A DNA stretch of 52,781 nucleotides from Nostoc sp. RI_552 (GTDB lineage Bacteria > Cyanobacteriota > Cyanobacteriia > Cyanobacteriales > Nostocaceae), in contig WGNO01000048.1 of NCBI GenBank assembly GCA_016124525.1, positions 1 to 52,781 of the forward strand. Reading direction: 5' to 3'. Made by a program: the position numbers and the translations under genes. How positions within the stretch are numbered: the stretch's first letter is position 1; each line of letters starts with the position of its first letter. The notes under the pieces were generated by a model, which worked only from the letters and a program-made list of their open reading frames with translations, ran no database searches and was not told the DNA's origin. Shown piece after piece: positions 9,001 to 17,021 of this stretch.

Positions 9001-9311
9001 CTTTTGTCCATGCTACCCAGTGGCAAAATTTTTGCCATCAAGCGCGTAGTAGCTCTGCGGAATTGCTCCTCAAAAATCCTGAATTTATGGTATTGCACGA
9101 ACAATATGCTCAAATCACCGAGGAGAAATTAAACAAAAAAGTAGAGCAATTACACCTGCGTCTAAATTGGCAAAATGAGGATGATGCACTGGCTGCAGAA
9201 TTGCAAATCGAAAGTGCATTAAGGGAATCGATTTTAGCAGGAATTCGCCAGCCTCAAATTCGGCTCGATTCTGTTGGTTTCATGATTGTATCTGGGCGAA
9301 ACCCTCTGTAA
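6006..9311 (+). CDS. SNF2/RapA-type helicase resembling DpdE
   Basis: 1101 residues. The N-terminal part (1-120) has small beta-rich modules (SLVQSQKNYLGIGKVTEIS). The SNF2 motor follows: QxxP-like LYPHQVEVVRRVLEDP, Walker A LADEVGLGKTIEAG (about residues 179-192), DEAH box IVDEAHHIA (about 257-265), motif III LLLLSATPVLN, and motif VI QRIGRFDRIG (about 667-676). The C-terminal 400 residues are RapA-like. This layout resembles DpdE, the SNF2 ATPase of the Dpd system, which inserts 7-deazaguanines into DNA. No dpdA or other dpd gene lies nearby, so a role in that pathway cannot be assumed; it may be a stand-alone RapA-like remodeller. All ATPase motifs look intact. Confidence 0.8.
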   Translation: MIELGSLVQSQKNYLGIGKVTEISQPDVMVEYFCSGGQRLQKTLPLDSLTQVRLKPQTRCYISSSTQDKWLIGRICTWDEDTEMYQIDLPDKKTTIATEQEIYVRCNIPISDPIETLAMKGHETPYFHDRRLTFVKSLIHQRAVSREMTGLISANIELYPHQVEVVRRVLEDPIQRYLLADEVGLGKTIEAGAILRQFLLDEPKKGAVVLVPQYLLQQWRTELENKFYISHFGKRVVVLAVEDIHRINLTANIGCLIVDEAHHIAAMATSGDAAVRQRFESCKILAHKSDRLLLLSATPVLNHEQDFLAILHLLDPITYKLHDLTGFRARVKKYQEIGKFLLSFQESAKNDKVLTTHLKELQNLFAEDGCLMNLADNLKNCLKANPAEKEEIILAIRNHINETYRLHRRMLRNRRAAIEDVIFDRDVRPKEEYDLDERSLDLHQLMEKWRTLAPKNQQYQRIFLVLFLASGTWLGILEQVITSRLAGKSSCQLIREFKEYDLSILTTTAKFPEEEEILQCCLKILRQSGEEGERTQNLHTLLLNQLAAYFKISPSIRRNKQELITRIQHRIRRPIPGDVLPKIVVFTSFAQSCQQIVQCLSHSFGAETVASHQFSEPREKVEANLTRFQNNPKCFILVCERSGEEGLNLQFADCLIHFDLPWSPNQLEQRIGRFDRIGSKIGIQSFALIGPYLEDNPQNAWYQLLKNGFGIFEKSIASLQFYVDQKLGELETALLQSGAAGLLAMIEPIQQEITAETLKISEQTALDEIDILDGNTTQYFQDLDDYDASHLEIKQATEGWMCDALGFKSVNEPNSVEIRRYKPTTRTLVSVDELKTHFANNNTDQFGTYNRRIANQNSGVKLFRIGEGLIEALVSYINWDDRGKAFALWRTDESWDATKGKEWFGFRFNYVVETHLANAKQVLTNHKLDSSHYKTLKRRVDAFFPPMLETIFVDARCHPMSLVEDELLLNILQRPYKDRSSDKSRDFNLAKERLGIIDAFVHATQWQNFCHQARSSSAELLLKNPEFMVLHEQYAQITEEKLNKKVEQLHLRLNWQNEDDALAAELQIESALRESILAGIRQPQIRLDSVGFMIVSGRNPL

Positions 9312-9386
9312 GTCTTGCCAAGCATAAGTAACAGTTCTAACTGTAATTATTGCAATCCTGTTTGATTTGTAAATACTGCGAAGTTA

Positions 9387-9419
9387 AGATCCCCGACTTA
9401 CTGAAGCGGTTGGGGATCT
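9387..9419 (+). terminator. Hairpin terminator after the helicase gene
   Basis: AGATCCCC (9387-9394) pairs with GGGGATCT (9412-9419), and inner pairs extend the stem to about 12. It is 75 bases after the helicase stop. The following bases are only weakly T-rich (TTTGAGG), so it may be a leaky terminator or a mobile palindrome; such GATCCCC hairpins are frequent in Nostocales. Confidence 0.5.
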
Positions 9420-9771
9420 TTGAGGCTCCTACTTATTTAAGATTATTATATATAAATAAAAGTGAATATTTACAAAAACCTCAGACTTGGGTAAAATATT
9501 ACAAATGAAAACATCATTATTCATGGTAATTGATTAACTATAAAGTTAATCAAAATAACTATTAATCTTAACTGTCATAGTCACAAAAGTCTTTTAGTAA
9601 CTTTTTGTTAATTTATGAACGTAGTATTTCAATAATTAAACTTCATAAAGTTATAAATCCCTGTATTAAGTTTTTAATAACACTTGTCTCAGCTTGTATA
9701 TTCAGGCGTAATCTGCTGGCTAAATTGTGTAATCTAAAAACAGCTAAGCTAATGATAAACTTGAGGTCTTA
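9420..9771. other. A/T-rich intergenic stretch
   Basis: About 350 very A/T-rich bases between the helicase terminator and a small gene. I see no recognisable gene or RNA. Confidence 0.5.
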
Positions 9772-9987
9772 ATGACTCCTAAAATTCTGCGTCAGCTTTG
9801 GGCTGTGGTGGAAAATTCTCAAACCAAGATCCTATTGCAGATGGATGATGCTAGCTTGGTACAATGGCTCGTAAAACAAACCACAAAGCAAGCATTGTTA
9901 GACCCCCACGAAACTGATTACCTCAGCGAATACATTCAATCACGGCTAACCCTTATACGTGATATGGCCTATGAGCGTCAGTGTTAA
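9772..9987 (+). CDS. Small conserved cyanobacterial protein
   Basis: 71 residues, soluble and mostly helical (MTPKILRQLWAVVENSQTK). The sequence has the look of a small Nostocales protein (KILLQMDDASLVQWL, DYLSEYIQSRLTLIRDMAYERQC), but I cannot assign a named family or function. The ATG at 9772 follows an A/T-rich leader. It has no operon partner: ribD lies convergently downstream. Confidence 0.55.
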   Translation: MTPKILRQLWAVVENSQTKILLQMDDASLVQWLVKQTTKQALLDPHETDYLSEYIQSRLTLIRDMAYERQC

Positions 9988-10149
9988 AACTAATCATATC
10001 TTAATAGTCCACAGTCAATACTGAAAAAGTTTTGGATTTTTAGATTGATGATACCGACTCTTGGGTTACAAGTGGGGGATTTGAGATTGATAACCAGGTA
10101 CAGTAGCTTCTCTCAAAACAAAAAATAATCCAAAATCCACGATCTACAA

Positions 10150-10192
10150 TTAGTGCAGTCAAGACTATTGACTATGGACTATTAACTATGGG
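10150..10192. repeat. Degenerate heptamer repeats (STRR type)
   Basis: Tandem variants of the heptamer motif GACTATT/GACTATG run here up to the ribD stop. Similar runs occur at about 16225-16282 and 22570-22592. Short tandemly repeated heptamers are characteristic of heterocystous cyanobacteria. Confidence 0.5.
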
Positions 10193-11442
10193 TTGTTTTG
10201 AGGCAAATAACCTTCAAGTAAGCAATCAGAACCTACCACACGCCAACGAACTCGTTCCAAGGTCAGGGCTTCGGTCATAATCGTAAAACCTAAGTCACCC
10301 ACAGGTGTAGGGGCACGACTACCACCGATGATTTTAGGAGCAATAAAAGCCATAATTTTTTGTACTGCACCTTGAGCGATCGCACTGGCAGCCAAAGTAC
10401 CACCGCACTCCCACAACACGCTACAAAAACCCCGCTCATATAAGTGAGCCATTACCAAATTTGGTGTCAGGGATGCTAACTCCATCACCTCAACTCCCTG
10501 TTGCCGCAAGAAATTTTGGAACTCAGGGGAACTTCCTTCCTGTGTCAACACTAAAGTGGAAGCTTCCGCAGTTTCCCACAGGTGGGCATCTTTAGGCAAG
10601 TTGAGGTGACGACTCATCACCACCCGCAGAGGATTATGGGCTTCTACCTGATGAGTGGTTAAGTAAGGATTATCTTTTCGGACTGTATTACCACCGACAA
10701 TTATGGCATCACACCCTGCCCGTATTTGATGAACTTCGCCACGGGCATCTTCGTTTGTTACCCAAGCACTGTGACCAGAGCTAGTTGCAATTTTTCCATC
10801 TAAAGTCATGGCATATTTTAAAATGCCCAAAGGTCGTTTGTGGAGGATGCGATAAATAAAAGCTTCATTGATCTGATAACAGGCTTCGGCTTCCACCCCT
10901 ACAACTACTTCTATACCAGCCGCACGTAAGCGGGTAATACCTCCTCCACCGACTAAGGGATTGGGGTCAACTATACCTACGACTACCTTAGCCACGCCAG
11001 CCGCGATTAAGGCTTCGGAACAGGGAGGAGTACGTCCGTGATGATTACAAGGTTCAAGATTAACGTAGACTGTAGCACCACGGGCGCGATTCTTTTCAGT
11101 CGAGGGTGCGCCAACGCCTGCTGCTTTCAAGGCAAAAACTTCTGCATGAGGCTCACCTGCACGGGGATGAAACCCTTCCCCAACAATTTCCCCATCTTTG
11201 ACAACAACCGCCCCTACTAGGGGATTAGGTGAAGTGCGTCCCAAAGCACGGCGCGCTAGTGCCAAACACCGTTGCATCATCGCCCGGTCAAAGTCGCTGC
11301 CTATTTTCTGTTGTTCTGGTGAATTAGATTCAACTGGGGATAGCGCAACCGCTGAGTTGTCAGTTAGCAATATCAGCTCATTTTCCTGAGTATCATTGAC
11401 TAATGATACATTTGTTTGAGCAAACACGGGGAAATTATCCAT
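10186..11442 (-). CDS. ribD: Bifunctional riboflavin deaminase/reductase
   Basis: Carries out the deaminase and reductase steps of riboflavin synthesis: diaminohydroxyphosphoribosylaminopyrimidine to 5-amino-6-(5-phosphoribosylamino)uracil, then reduction with NADPH. The N-terminal deaminase domain has HAEVFAL (zinc His and catalytic Glu) and PCNHHGRTPPC (two zinc Cys). The reductase domain (from about residue 210) begins RPLGILKYAMTLDGKIA and has IIVGGNTVRKDNP and ECGGTL. The first 55 residues before FDRAMMQRCLALARRAL are a low-complexity extension. The ATG at 11442 is chosen over the one at 11463, but the true start may lie even closer to the domain. Confidence 0.95.
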   Translation of the reverse strand: MDNFPVFAQTNVSLVNDTQENELILLTDNSAVALSPVESNSPEQQKIGSDFDRAMMQRCLALARRALGRTSPNPLVGAVVVKDGEIVGEGFHPRAGEPHAEVFALKAAGVGAPSTEKNRARGATVYVNLEPCNHHGRTPPCSEALIAAGVAKVVVGIVDPNPLVGGGGITRLRAAGIEVVVGVEAEACYQINEAFIYRILHKRPLGILKYAMTLDGKIATSSGHSAWVTNEDARGEVHQIRAGCDAIIVGGNTVRKDNPYLTTHQVEAHNPLRVVMSRHLNLPKDAHLWETAEASTLVLTQEGSSPEFQNFLRQQGVEVMELASLTPNLVMAHLYERGFCSVLWECGGTLAASAIAQGAVQKIMAFIAPKIIGGSRAPTPVGDLGFTIMTEALTLERVRWRVVGSDCLLEGYLPQNNP

Positions 11443-11562
11443 ATTTTTAGGCGGTACTTTCAATATTTTGCACGCTGGCTGCTATCGTGATACTTAAACA
11501 TTGACATACTGCTATATAAATCCTAGAGAAATCTAGACATTTATTTCTTACTTTTCTTACTT

Positions 11563-11602
11563 CAGTGGTCGCAATTCACTATTAGGTTAAGTATGACCAC
11601 TG
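11563..11602. repeat. Inverted repeat at the 3' edge of the IS607 remnant
   Basis: CAGTGGTC (11563-11570) and GACCACTG (11595-11602) form a perfect 8-base inverted repeat around an A/T-rich loop. It overlaps the end of the tnpB tail remnant and could be the structured 3' end (omegaRNA end) of the former element. Confidence 0.4.
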
Positions 11603-11770
11603 CAACGTGAGTTCTCTTGCTCCATTAAGATAGGGTTTGATGTTTAGTTCCTGCCTCATTCTGGTAATGTCGGCATTAACCAGTCCACAGGTTAACACTG
11701 TCTAACTAACAGCTTTGGCCACGCCACTTGCTCCACTTAGTCAAGAGCACCAGGGCCAATTTTATTTCCG
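11577..11770 (-). pseudogene. C-terminal tail of an IS607-type tnpB
   Basis: Reading the minus strand just after the resolvase gene gives SGASGVAKAVS, a stop, then TVLTCGLVNADITRM and RQELNIK. This resembles the C-terminal tail of cyanobacterial IS607 TnpB proteins, which I recall as AVSSTVSACG..., followed by a KQE-type motif. The Ser codon at the joint has become TAG. No RuvC catalytic region remains between this tail and the resolvase, so most of tnpB has been deleted. The match is from memory of the family, not an alignment. Confidence 0.5.
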
Positions 11771-11772
11771 TC

Positions 11773-12375
11773 TTAAATCTTATCAGCAACTTCTTTTAAC
11801 TCATCAATAATTTTCTTATTTTTCTGACTTCTAGATCCATACAGTCTGGCACTAAATAGAGTAATTATCTCTAAAACATCCTGAGCTAAATCTTCTTCAA
11901 AACTAGAGTCTTCAGTTCTATTAATAACTACAATTTCAGTCCCAAAATGTTCACAGAGACTAAAAATCAATTCACTACCAAATCTTAGTAGTCTATCTTT
12001 GTGGGTCAGTACAAGCCGTTCAACCTTACTATCAACTATTAATCTAATTAATCTTTTTAATCCTTTCTTGCTGTAGTTTAACCCAGAGCCTAAATCTTCT
12101 ATAATTTCAAACTGCCAACCGTTTTGAGAACAAAATAATTCAACAACTTGTTTTTGTTGTTCTAAATTTTCTTTTTGTTCATGACCAGAGACTCGGCAAT
12201 AACCAATTGTGTAAGATAATTCAGGTTTTATCCCTAATAATTGGGCTAAATCATAACGCCTGTGACCACTAGCTGTCCTTTCAGGAATTAATTTACCTTC
12301 AGATTCCCACCTTCTAAGTGTCGAAACACTTACACCTTTAAGTTTTGCCGCTTCAGATATAGACAACTTACTCAT
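11773..12375 (-). CDS. tnpA: IS607-family serine resolvase (TnpA)
   Basis: 200 residues from the ATG at 12375 (MSKLSISEAAKLKGVS). The N-terminal MerR-type helix-turn-helix (SVSTLRRWESEGKLIPERT, then SGHRRYDL) is followed by a serine recombinase domain. That domain has YCRVSGHEQKENLEQQ (catalytic Ser in RVS), LGSGLNYSKKGLKRLI and VLTHKDRLLRFG. The reading frame looks intact, including the catalytic Ser and the Arg pair. In IS607 elements this enzyme moves the element while TnpB is an RNA-guided nuclease. Here tnpB survives only as a tail downstream, so the resolvase may still be active on suitable ends but the element is incomplete. Confidence 0.9.
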   Translation of the reverse strand: MSKLSISEAAKLKGVSVSTLRRWESEGKLIPERTASGHRRYDLAQLLGIKPELSYTIGYCRVSGHEQKENLEQQKQVVELFCSQNGWQFEIIEDLGSGLNYSKKGLKRLIRLIVDSKVERLVLTHKDRLLRFGSELIFSLCEHFGTEIVVINRTEDSSFEEDLAQDVLEIITLFSARLYGSRSQKNKKIIDELKEVADKI

Positions 12376-12441
12376 AATGCAAGTATAGCATACATTCTGG
12401 CTAGATATAAGCAATTATAAATATAAAAATTTAATCAGTCG

Positions 12442-12837
12442 CTAACCCTCCTTAAGCTTCCACGGTGTAGCCAAAGGCGATAAATTAGTTGCTGCACTGA
12501 GATCCCCATCCACTTCAAAACCACATTTGTCAGACTAATCAGTTCTCCGGGATAAGAAGGCTTTTCTTTCTTGTGTCCACAGTGATAACAAATTTTTACT
12601 GGATGGATAAGATTTATCAGCAATTATGATTTCACAACCAAACTTTTTAGCTTTATGTTGTAGCCGACGTTTTAGCTCATAGAATGTACAGTCAGCTATA
12701 GCAGTTGTCAATATTTTTTTATTTATTGTACAGCGCCAATAAATCCTCAAATCTTCACTCCTCGAAAACAAGGATGTATGTGAATGGCGGGATTTTAGTC
12801 TGGAAACAGCAATTGCATCCACAGGTCCTTTGAACAT
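12442..12837 (-). pseudogene. tnpB (OrfB) C-terminal fragment, frameshifted
   Basis: Three pieces in different frames rebuild a TnpB C-terminus. FYELKRRLQHKAKKFGCEII leads to IADKSYPSSKN, then after a frameshift ICYHCGHKKE (first half of the zinc ribbon), then after another frameshift CGFEVDGDLSAATNLSPLAT and PWKLKEG ending at TAG (12442-12444). DGDLSAATN corresponds to the RuvC-III motif DRDLNAAxN with Arg changed to Gly. It lies upstream of the intact resolvase, the reverse of normal IS607 order, so it is probably a separate older element interrupted by the IS607 copy. Confidence 0.75.
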
Positions 12838-12932
12838 CGCCTAAATCAACGGTCTATGATGGTGCGAAAATATTTCCCAGCGTTGTTCTTCCTTCGGTTC
12901 ACGAGTACAGAAAAACAACAACGCCACTGTTG

Positions 12933-13568
12933 TCAACCCTGCTCTAACAGCTTAATTTTTCGCCACCAGAGGTTTAAGGGATAATATAGTATGGGTGCCC
13001 AAAGACTACTGAGAATGGCAGAAGCCAGCGCTACCCGTTGATAGTATGCCCAAATATATTTAACCTTGCGTACACTTTCCCCGCTGTAAGCATTGCCCAT
13101 CAAAGTTAATTGAAGTCCAAAGATAGTTTCTGCGACAATTGCCATTACGAACACAATTAAGGCAATAGAGATAAAGTCTTCTTGAATAAAACGGTGCTTC
13201 TGCACCAAAGCAGTCAAAAACCCTACAAAACCCAAAGTAATTGCATGGGTAGGATCAGGTGATGTCATAGCATCTTGAATTAGCCCCAGAACTACACCGG
13301 CTAACATTCCTTCCCAAACCGAGCGTTTCACGCTCCAAGCCACCACCCAAATTAACAGCCAATTCGGTCCAATTCCCAATAATTCCATACCTAAAAAGCG
13401 GGTTGGTAACATCAGTACACAAAACAGTACAGACCCAACCGTTATTGACCAATTTAGCAGTTGACGTATAGCTGGAGGCCAATGAGCAAGAGACTTATTT
13501 TTTAACATTTTGAATTTTCGCTGTGGCGCTCTTGGCTTACTATGCCTGGGAATCCTAAATGAAGGCAT
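12933..13568 (-). CDS. mreD: Rod shape-determining protein MreD
   Basis: 211 residues with about five to six membrane helices. The core GMELLGIGPNWLLIWVVAWS, VWEGMLAGVVLGLIQDAM and ITLGFVGFLTALVQ is typical of cyanobacterial MreD. It forms part of the MreBCD elongation complex in the plasma membrane, which guides lateral peptidoglycan synthesis. The basic N-terminal extension (MPSFRIPRHSKPRAPQRK) is normal for Nostoc homologues, so the start at 13568 is kept. It follows mreC by 54 bases. Confidence 0.92.
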   Translation of the reverse strand: MPSFRIPRHSKPRAPQRKFKMLKNKSLAHWPPAIRQLLNWSITVGSVLFCVLMLPTRFLGMELLGIGPNWLLIWVVAWSVKRSVWEGMLAGVVLGLIQDAMTSPDPTHAITLGFVGFLTALVQKHRFIQEDFISIALIVFVMAIVAETIFGLQLTLMGNAYSGESVRKVKYIWAYYQRVALASAILSSLWAPILYYPLNLWWRKIKLLEQG

Positions 13569-13622
13569 CTTGATTGTTTTGATTCAATTCTTGGTTTCCA
13601 ATTGTGGTTTAGTGGGCTATGC

Positions 13623-14387
13623 CTAATCCTTACCCTGGCTGAACGGACATACAACCACCCAATCTAATGATAGTATCGGTGGTAAAAGCTCAACTTTTGC
13701 CACCGATACTGAAGATTGTTTTAAATCTAAAGATTTAACTCGTCCAACTGGCACACCAGCAGGAAACCTCCGACTGTAGGTAGATGTAGAAATTAAATCT
13801 CCTACTCTAACGTTTGGAACTTTTTCATAAAATTCCAGCACTGCTTCAGCGGACAAATTTCCCCGTAAAACGCCCTTGGCGGAGGTGCGGTTAATTGTTA
13901 CACCCACTTGACTATTGAGGTCACTAATTAACAACACACGACTAGTATTAGGAGTTACACTCTGTATTAAACCTACTAAGCCGCCATCAGTTTTGACTAT
14001 AAAGCCCTTTTGAATGCCCGCATTCGATCCGCGATTCAAGATAACTTGTTGCCACCAATGGTCAGCGCTGCGTCCCACTACCCGCGCTGCAATTGGGGGG
14101 GATGAGATTGGAGTTTTCTCAACGTAGCCTAATAAATTTTGTAGCTTTTGATTTTGAGTTTCCAAATCAGCTATACGCGTTTGTAACTCCCAGAAGCGGG
14201 CATCATTGAGAATTTCTTCTGGATCTTTCCCTGTTTGTAACATTTGCAATGGACGGCTGATGATTTGGTACATTTCCAACAGTAAATGAGCCTGAGTCTG
14301 TCTCAATATCCACGCACTACTTACTACTACAGTTAGTAAACCAAGTTGTAGTAATTTACGATTCCACCAACGACGTACAGTAACCAT
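13623..14387 (-). CDS. mreC: Rod shape-determining protein MreC
   Basis: 254 residues. An N-terminal membrane anchor (LLQLGLLTVVVSSAWIL) is followed by a coiled coil (about residues 65-90; ELQTRIADLETQNQKLQNLL) and the beta-barrel MreC domain. That domain shows IAARVVGRSADHWWQQVILN, RGSNAGIQKGFIVKTDGGLV and LISDLNSQVGVTINRT. MreC links cytoplasmic MreB with periplasmic wall-synthesis enzymes. Second gene of the mreB-C-D operon on the minus strand, 99 bases after mreB. Confidence 0.95.
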   Translation of the reverse strand: MVTVRRWWNRKLLQLGLLTVVVSSAWILRQTQAHLLLEMYQIISRPLQMLQTGKDPEEILNDARFWELQTRIADLETQNQKLQNLLGYVEKTPISSPPIAARVVGRSADHWWQQVILNRGSNAGIQKGFIVKTDGGLVGLIQSVTPNTSRVLLISDLNSQVGVTINRTSAKGVLRGNLSAEAVLEFYEKVPNVRVGDLISTSTYSRRFPAGVPVGRVKSLDLKQSSVSVAKVELLPPILSLDWVVVCPFSQGKD

Positions 14388-14486
14388 CTATACCTGATTT
14401 TATAAATTCAAAAGATATCAGATTCTATTTGTTTGATATGAAACTCAAATTAAAACCAAATAGAACCTAATATCTGACATTTCTCA

Positions 14487-15527
14487 TTACATATTGCGAG
14501 AACTTCCGCTCAAAACTCGTTCTAGCTGTTTGTTTTCTAACACACGACCTGTTCCCAGCACAACACAACAGAGAGGGTCTGCGGCAATGTGGGTAACAAT
14601 CCCTGTCTCATGACTGATGAGGGTATCAATGCCTTTGAGCAAAGCACCGCCACCAGCTAGCATGATTCCTCTGTCAATAATATCTGAAGCTAATTCAGGA
14701 GGTGTGCGTTCCAGTGTCCGCTTCACAGCCTCTACGATGACTGATAGCGGTTCCAACATACATTCACGAATTTCTGGTGCTTTGAGTGTGACAGTTCTTG
14801 GTAGACCAGAAAGCAGGTGTAAACCTCTGACTTCCATGATGGCATCATTATCATCATTAGTTGGATAAGCGGAACCAATGCCAATTTTGATATCTTCAGC
14901 AGTCCTTTCTCCAATCACCAAGTTATGAACTTTTTTGAGATACACGATGATGGATTCAGTTAATTCATCACCAGCGATGCGTACTGATTCACTGATGACA
15001 GTACCTTCAAAACTAAGTACTGCAACTTCTGTTGTGCCACCACCAATATCAATAATCATATTCCCTGTTGCCTCAGAAACAGGTAGCCCAGCTCCTATTG
15101 CTGCTGCTATTGGCTCATCAATGAAACGCACATCTCTTGCGCCGGCTTGGTAAGCGGCATCCTCCACAGCCCGTCTTTCTACCCCCGTAACACCACTGGG
15201 TATGCCAATGACAATTCGAGGTGAAATTAGAGATTTACCGTCATTTACTCGGTGGATAAAGTGTTTTAACATTAGCTCGGCTGTATCAAAGTCAGCGATT
15301 ACGCCATCACGCAATGGACGGAGGGCAATCACATTCTCAGGTGTACGTCCGAGCATTTTTTTAGCTTCTTCTCCCACTGCCAGTGCCACTTTTTTGTTTT
15401 GATCGATAGCAACTACAGAAGGTTCTTGGAGTACGATACCTTTCCCAGATACATAAACTAGGGTGTTGGCAGTACCGAGGTCGATACCCATATCCCATGA
15501 TGAGCGAAAGTTACTAAAAAGCCCCAC
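14487..15527 (-). CDS. mreB: Actin-like cell shape protein MreB
   Basis: 346 residues, the usual length. The actin fold is marked by phosphate-1 DLGTANTLVYVSGKGIV (from about residue 16), the connecting region FIDEPIAAAIGAGLPV, phosphate-2 MIIDIGGGTTEVAVLS (about residues 156-171) and the adenosine motif GIMLAGGGALLKGID. MreB polymerises under the membrane and organises elongation wall synthesis. First gene of the mreBCD operon. The start at 15527 (MGLFSNFRSSWDMGIDLG) includes a short amphipathic membrane-binding N-terminus. Confidence 0.97.
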   Translation of the reverse strand: MGLFSNFRSSWDMGIDLGTANTLVYVSGKGIVLQEPSVVAIDQNKKVALAVGEEAKKMLGRTPENVIALRPLRDGVIADFDTAELMLKHFIHRVNDGKSLISPRIVIGIPSGVTGVERRAVEDAAYQAGARDVRFIDEPIAAAIGAGLPVSEATGNMIIDIGGGTTEVAVLSFEGTVISESVRIAGDELTESIIVYLKKVHNLVIGERTAEDIKIGIGSAYPTNDDNDAIMEVRGLHLLSGLPRTVTLKAPEIRECMLEPLSVIVEAVKRTLERTPPELASDIIDRGIMLAGGGALLKGIDTLISHETGIVTHIAADPLCCVVLGTGRVLENKQLERVLSGSSRNM

Positions 15528-15860
15528 GCGTCTCTACGCCCCTTATTTGCAATACTTGTTGGCTAAAAAACTGTTAGAGTTGATAGTGCTGGATCTTATT
15601 GTGTTTTCTACCTGGAGTCCAGCAGGAAGGCTATTTTCCGTGAGCCTTTAGCCATCCTTGCTAGCTTTTTGGTGTTCATACTGTCGATATTCTCTAACTA
15701 CTTCGATATATCCGTACAGTTTTTGAGTTTATTCAGTTGATTTATCGCATTTTTATACATTACTTTACTGCTAAGTTTTTAACATATTTTCAAGACCTTC
15801 ACAATTGGTTATGATAAAAATAAAAAAATATCAGTAATTTTTTACTAAAAGGCCAAACCC
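15528..15860. other. Divergent promoter region between mreB and ssb
   Basis: About 330 bases, A/T-rich, must hold the promoters of the mreBCD operon (minus) and ssb (plus). AAAAGG at 15848-15853 is a likely ribosome-binding site for ssb. No further gene or RNA is recognised. Confidence 0.5.
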
Positions 15861-16220
15861 ATGAGCATTAATATTGTTAACCTTGTTGGTCGTGTAGGCG
15901 GCGATCCCGATATTAAATATTTTGAATCTGGTAAAGTTGTGTGTAAATTAACACTAGCAGTTAATCGGCGAGGGCGTAAAGATGAAAAACCCGACTGGTT
16001 CACCTTAGAACTTTGGGACAAAACGGCAGAGGTAGCAGGCAATTACGTGCGTAAAGGGAGCTTAATAGGTGTAAAAGGTTCGTTAAAGTTTGACACATGG
16101 AATGATCGGCAAACAGGAGTCAACCGTTCTACACCAATTATTAGAGTAGATCAATTAGAATTATTAGGTTCCAAGCGCGATACGAGCAATGATATAGATA
16201 TGTCTCCAGAAAACTTTTGA
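15861..16220 (+). CDS. ssb: Single-stranded DNA-binding protein
   Basis: 119 residues, a single OB fold: MSINIVNLVGRVGGDPDIKY, KLTLAVNRRGRKDEKPDWF and GVKGSLKFDTWNDRQTGV. It binds single-stranded DNA in replication and repair. The acidic C-terminal tip of canonical SSB (DDDIPF) is replaced by DIDMSPENF, as is usual for the short cyanobacterial form. The gene is divergent from mreB, and the same neighbourhood exists, from memory, in Nostoc PCC 7120. Confidence 0.95.
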   Translation: MSINIVNLVGRVGGDPDIKYFESGKVVCKLTLAVNRRGRKDEKPDWFTLELWDKTAEVAGNYVRKGSLIGVKGSLKFDTWNDRQTGVNRSTPIIRVDQLELLGSKRDTSNDIDMSPENF

Positions 16221-16271
16221 TCGTCATTAATCACTGGTTATTGCCAATGACTAATGACCAATCACTAATGA

Positions 16272-17021
16272 TTAATAACCAATTTGGAGTGTCACCGATG
16301 CTTCTACCTGCTGTTCACCACCAATTACAGGGGTAGAATAATCAGCACTAGCTAACTTAGCAGCCTCGACACGCTGGAACATCACCGGAAGTGGGGACGC
16401 ACTGGCAGCATTGACTTGAATACTGAGCACTTCCTTAGCCTTGAAACCCAGGGTACTGAAAATAGCATTAGCTTGTTGTTGAGCATCTAACGTCGCTTGT
16501 CTGAGTGCTTGTTGTTGAGCAGATGCGATCGCTTCATCACTAGCCACAAAACTAACACCGTTAATTCCTGTTGCACCAACTCTTACGGCCTCATCTAAAA
16601 CATTACCGACTTTATCAGTGTAAATACGAAAGCTCACAGTATTATTAGCAGCATAGCCAGTAATTCTTTGGGCATTATTGTTGTAACTATAAACTGGATT
16701 GAGGCTGATACCAGTGGTTTGTAATTTTTCCACGTTTCGAGTTTTGAGCAAAGCAACTACAGCTGATGATCGGCGAGCCGCTTCTTCTTGCGCTGACTGT
16801 GCCGTTTTGCTTTGAACTTCTACTGACAGACTCACTTGCGAGAGCGTAGTAGGGATTTTTGCCACACCGCGACCGCTAACACTCAGAGTTCGCAACAATT
16901 TTCCTTGCTCTTGGGCTAACCCTGGTTGAATGGAGATTATACACAATAATAGAGCTACTGATATAGTTTTCCAATAATTCCCAGAGCGGAACTGAGAAAA
17001 GGATACAGCTGTTCCATACAT
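16272..17021 (-). CDS. SIMPL (DUF541) domain periplasmic protein
   Basis: 249 residues. A signal peptide (about 1-36, ending GLAQEQ) is followed by the SIMPL/DUF541 domain: LRTLSVSGRGVAKIPTTLSQ, LSVEVQSKTAQSAQEEAARR, GISLNPVYSYNNNAQRITGY and VGATGINGVSFVASDEA. Family members are periplasmic or outer-membrane-associated oligomers, and some are implicated in oxidative-stress tolerance. The specific role here is unknown. The ATG at 17021 puts the hydrophobic core at about residues 18-33, which fits a signal peptide. Confidence 0.88.
   Translation of the reverse strand: MYGTAVSFSQFRSGNYWKTISVALLLCIISIQPGLAQEQGKLLRTLSVSGRGVAKIPTTLSQVSLSVEVQSKTAQSAQEEAARRSSAVVALLKTRNVEKLQTTGISLNPVYSYNNNAQRITGYAANNTVSFRIYTDKVGNVLDEAVRVGATGINGVSFVASDEAIASAQQQALRQATLDAQQQANAIFSTLGFKAKEVLSIQVNAASASPLPVMFQRVEAAKLASADYSTPVIGGEQQVEASVTLQIGY

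Noticed and set aside
10150..10192. CRISPR-like repeats
   Set aside because: The repeats are contiguous heptamers without spacers; they match the STRR type.
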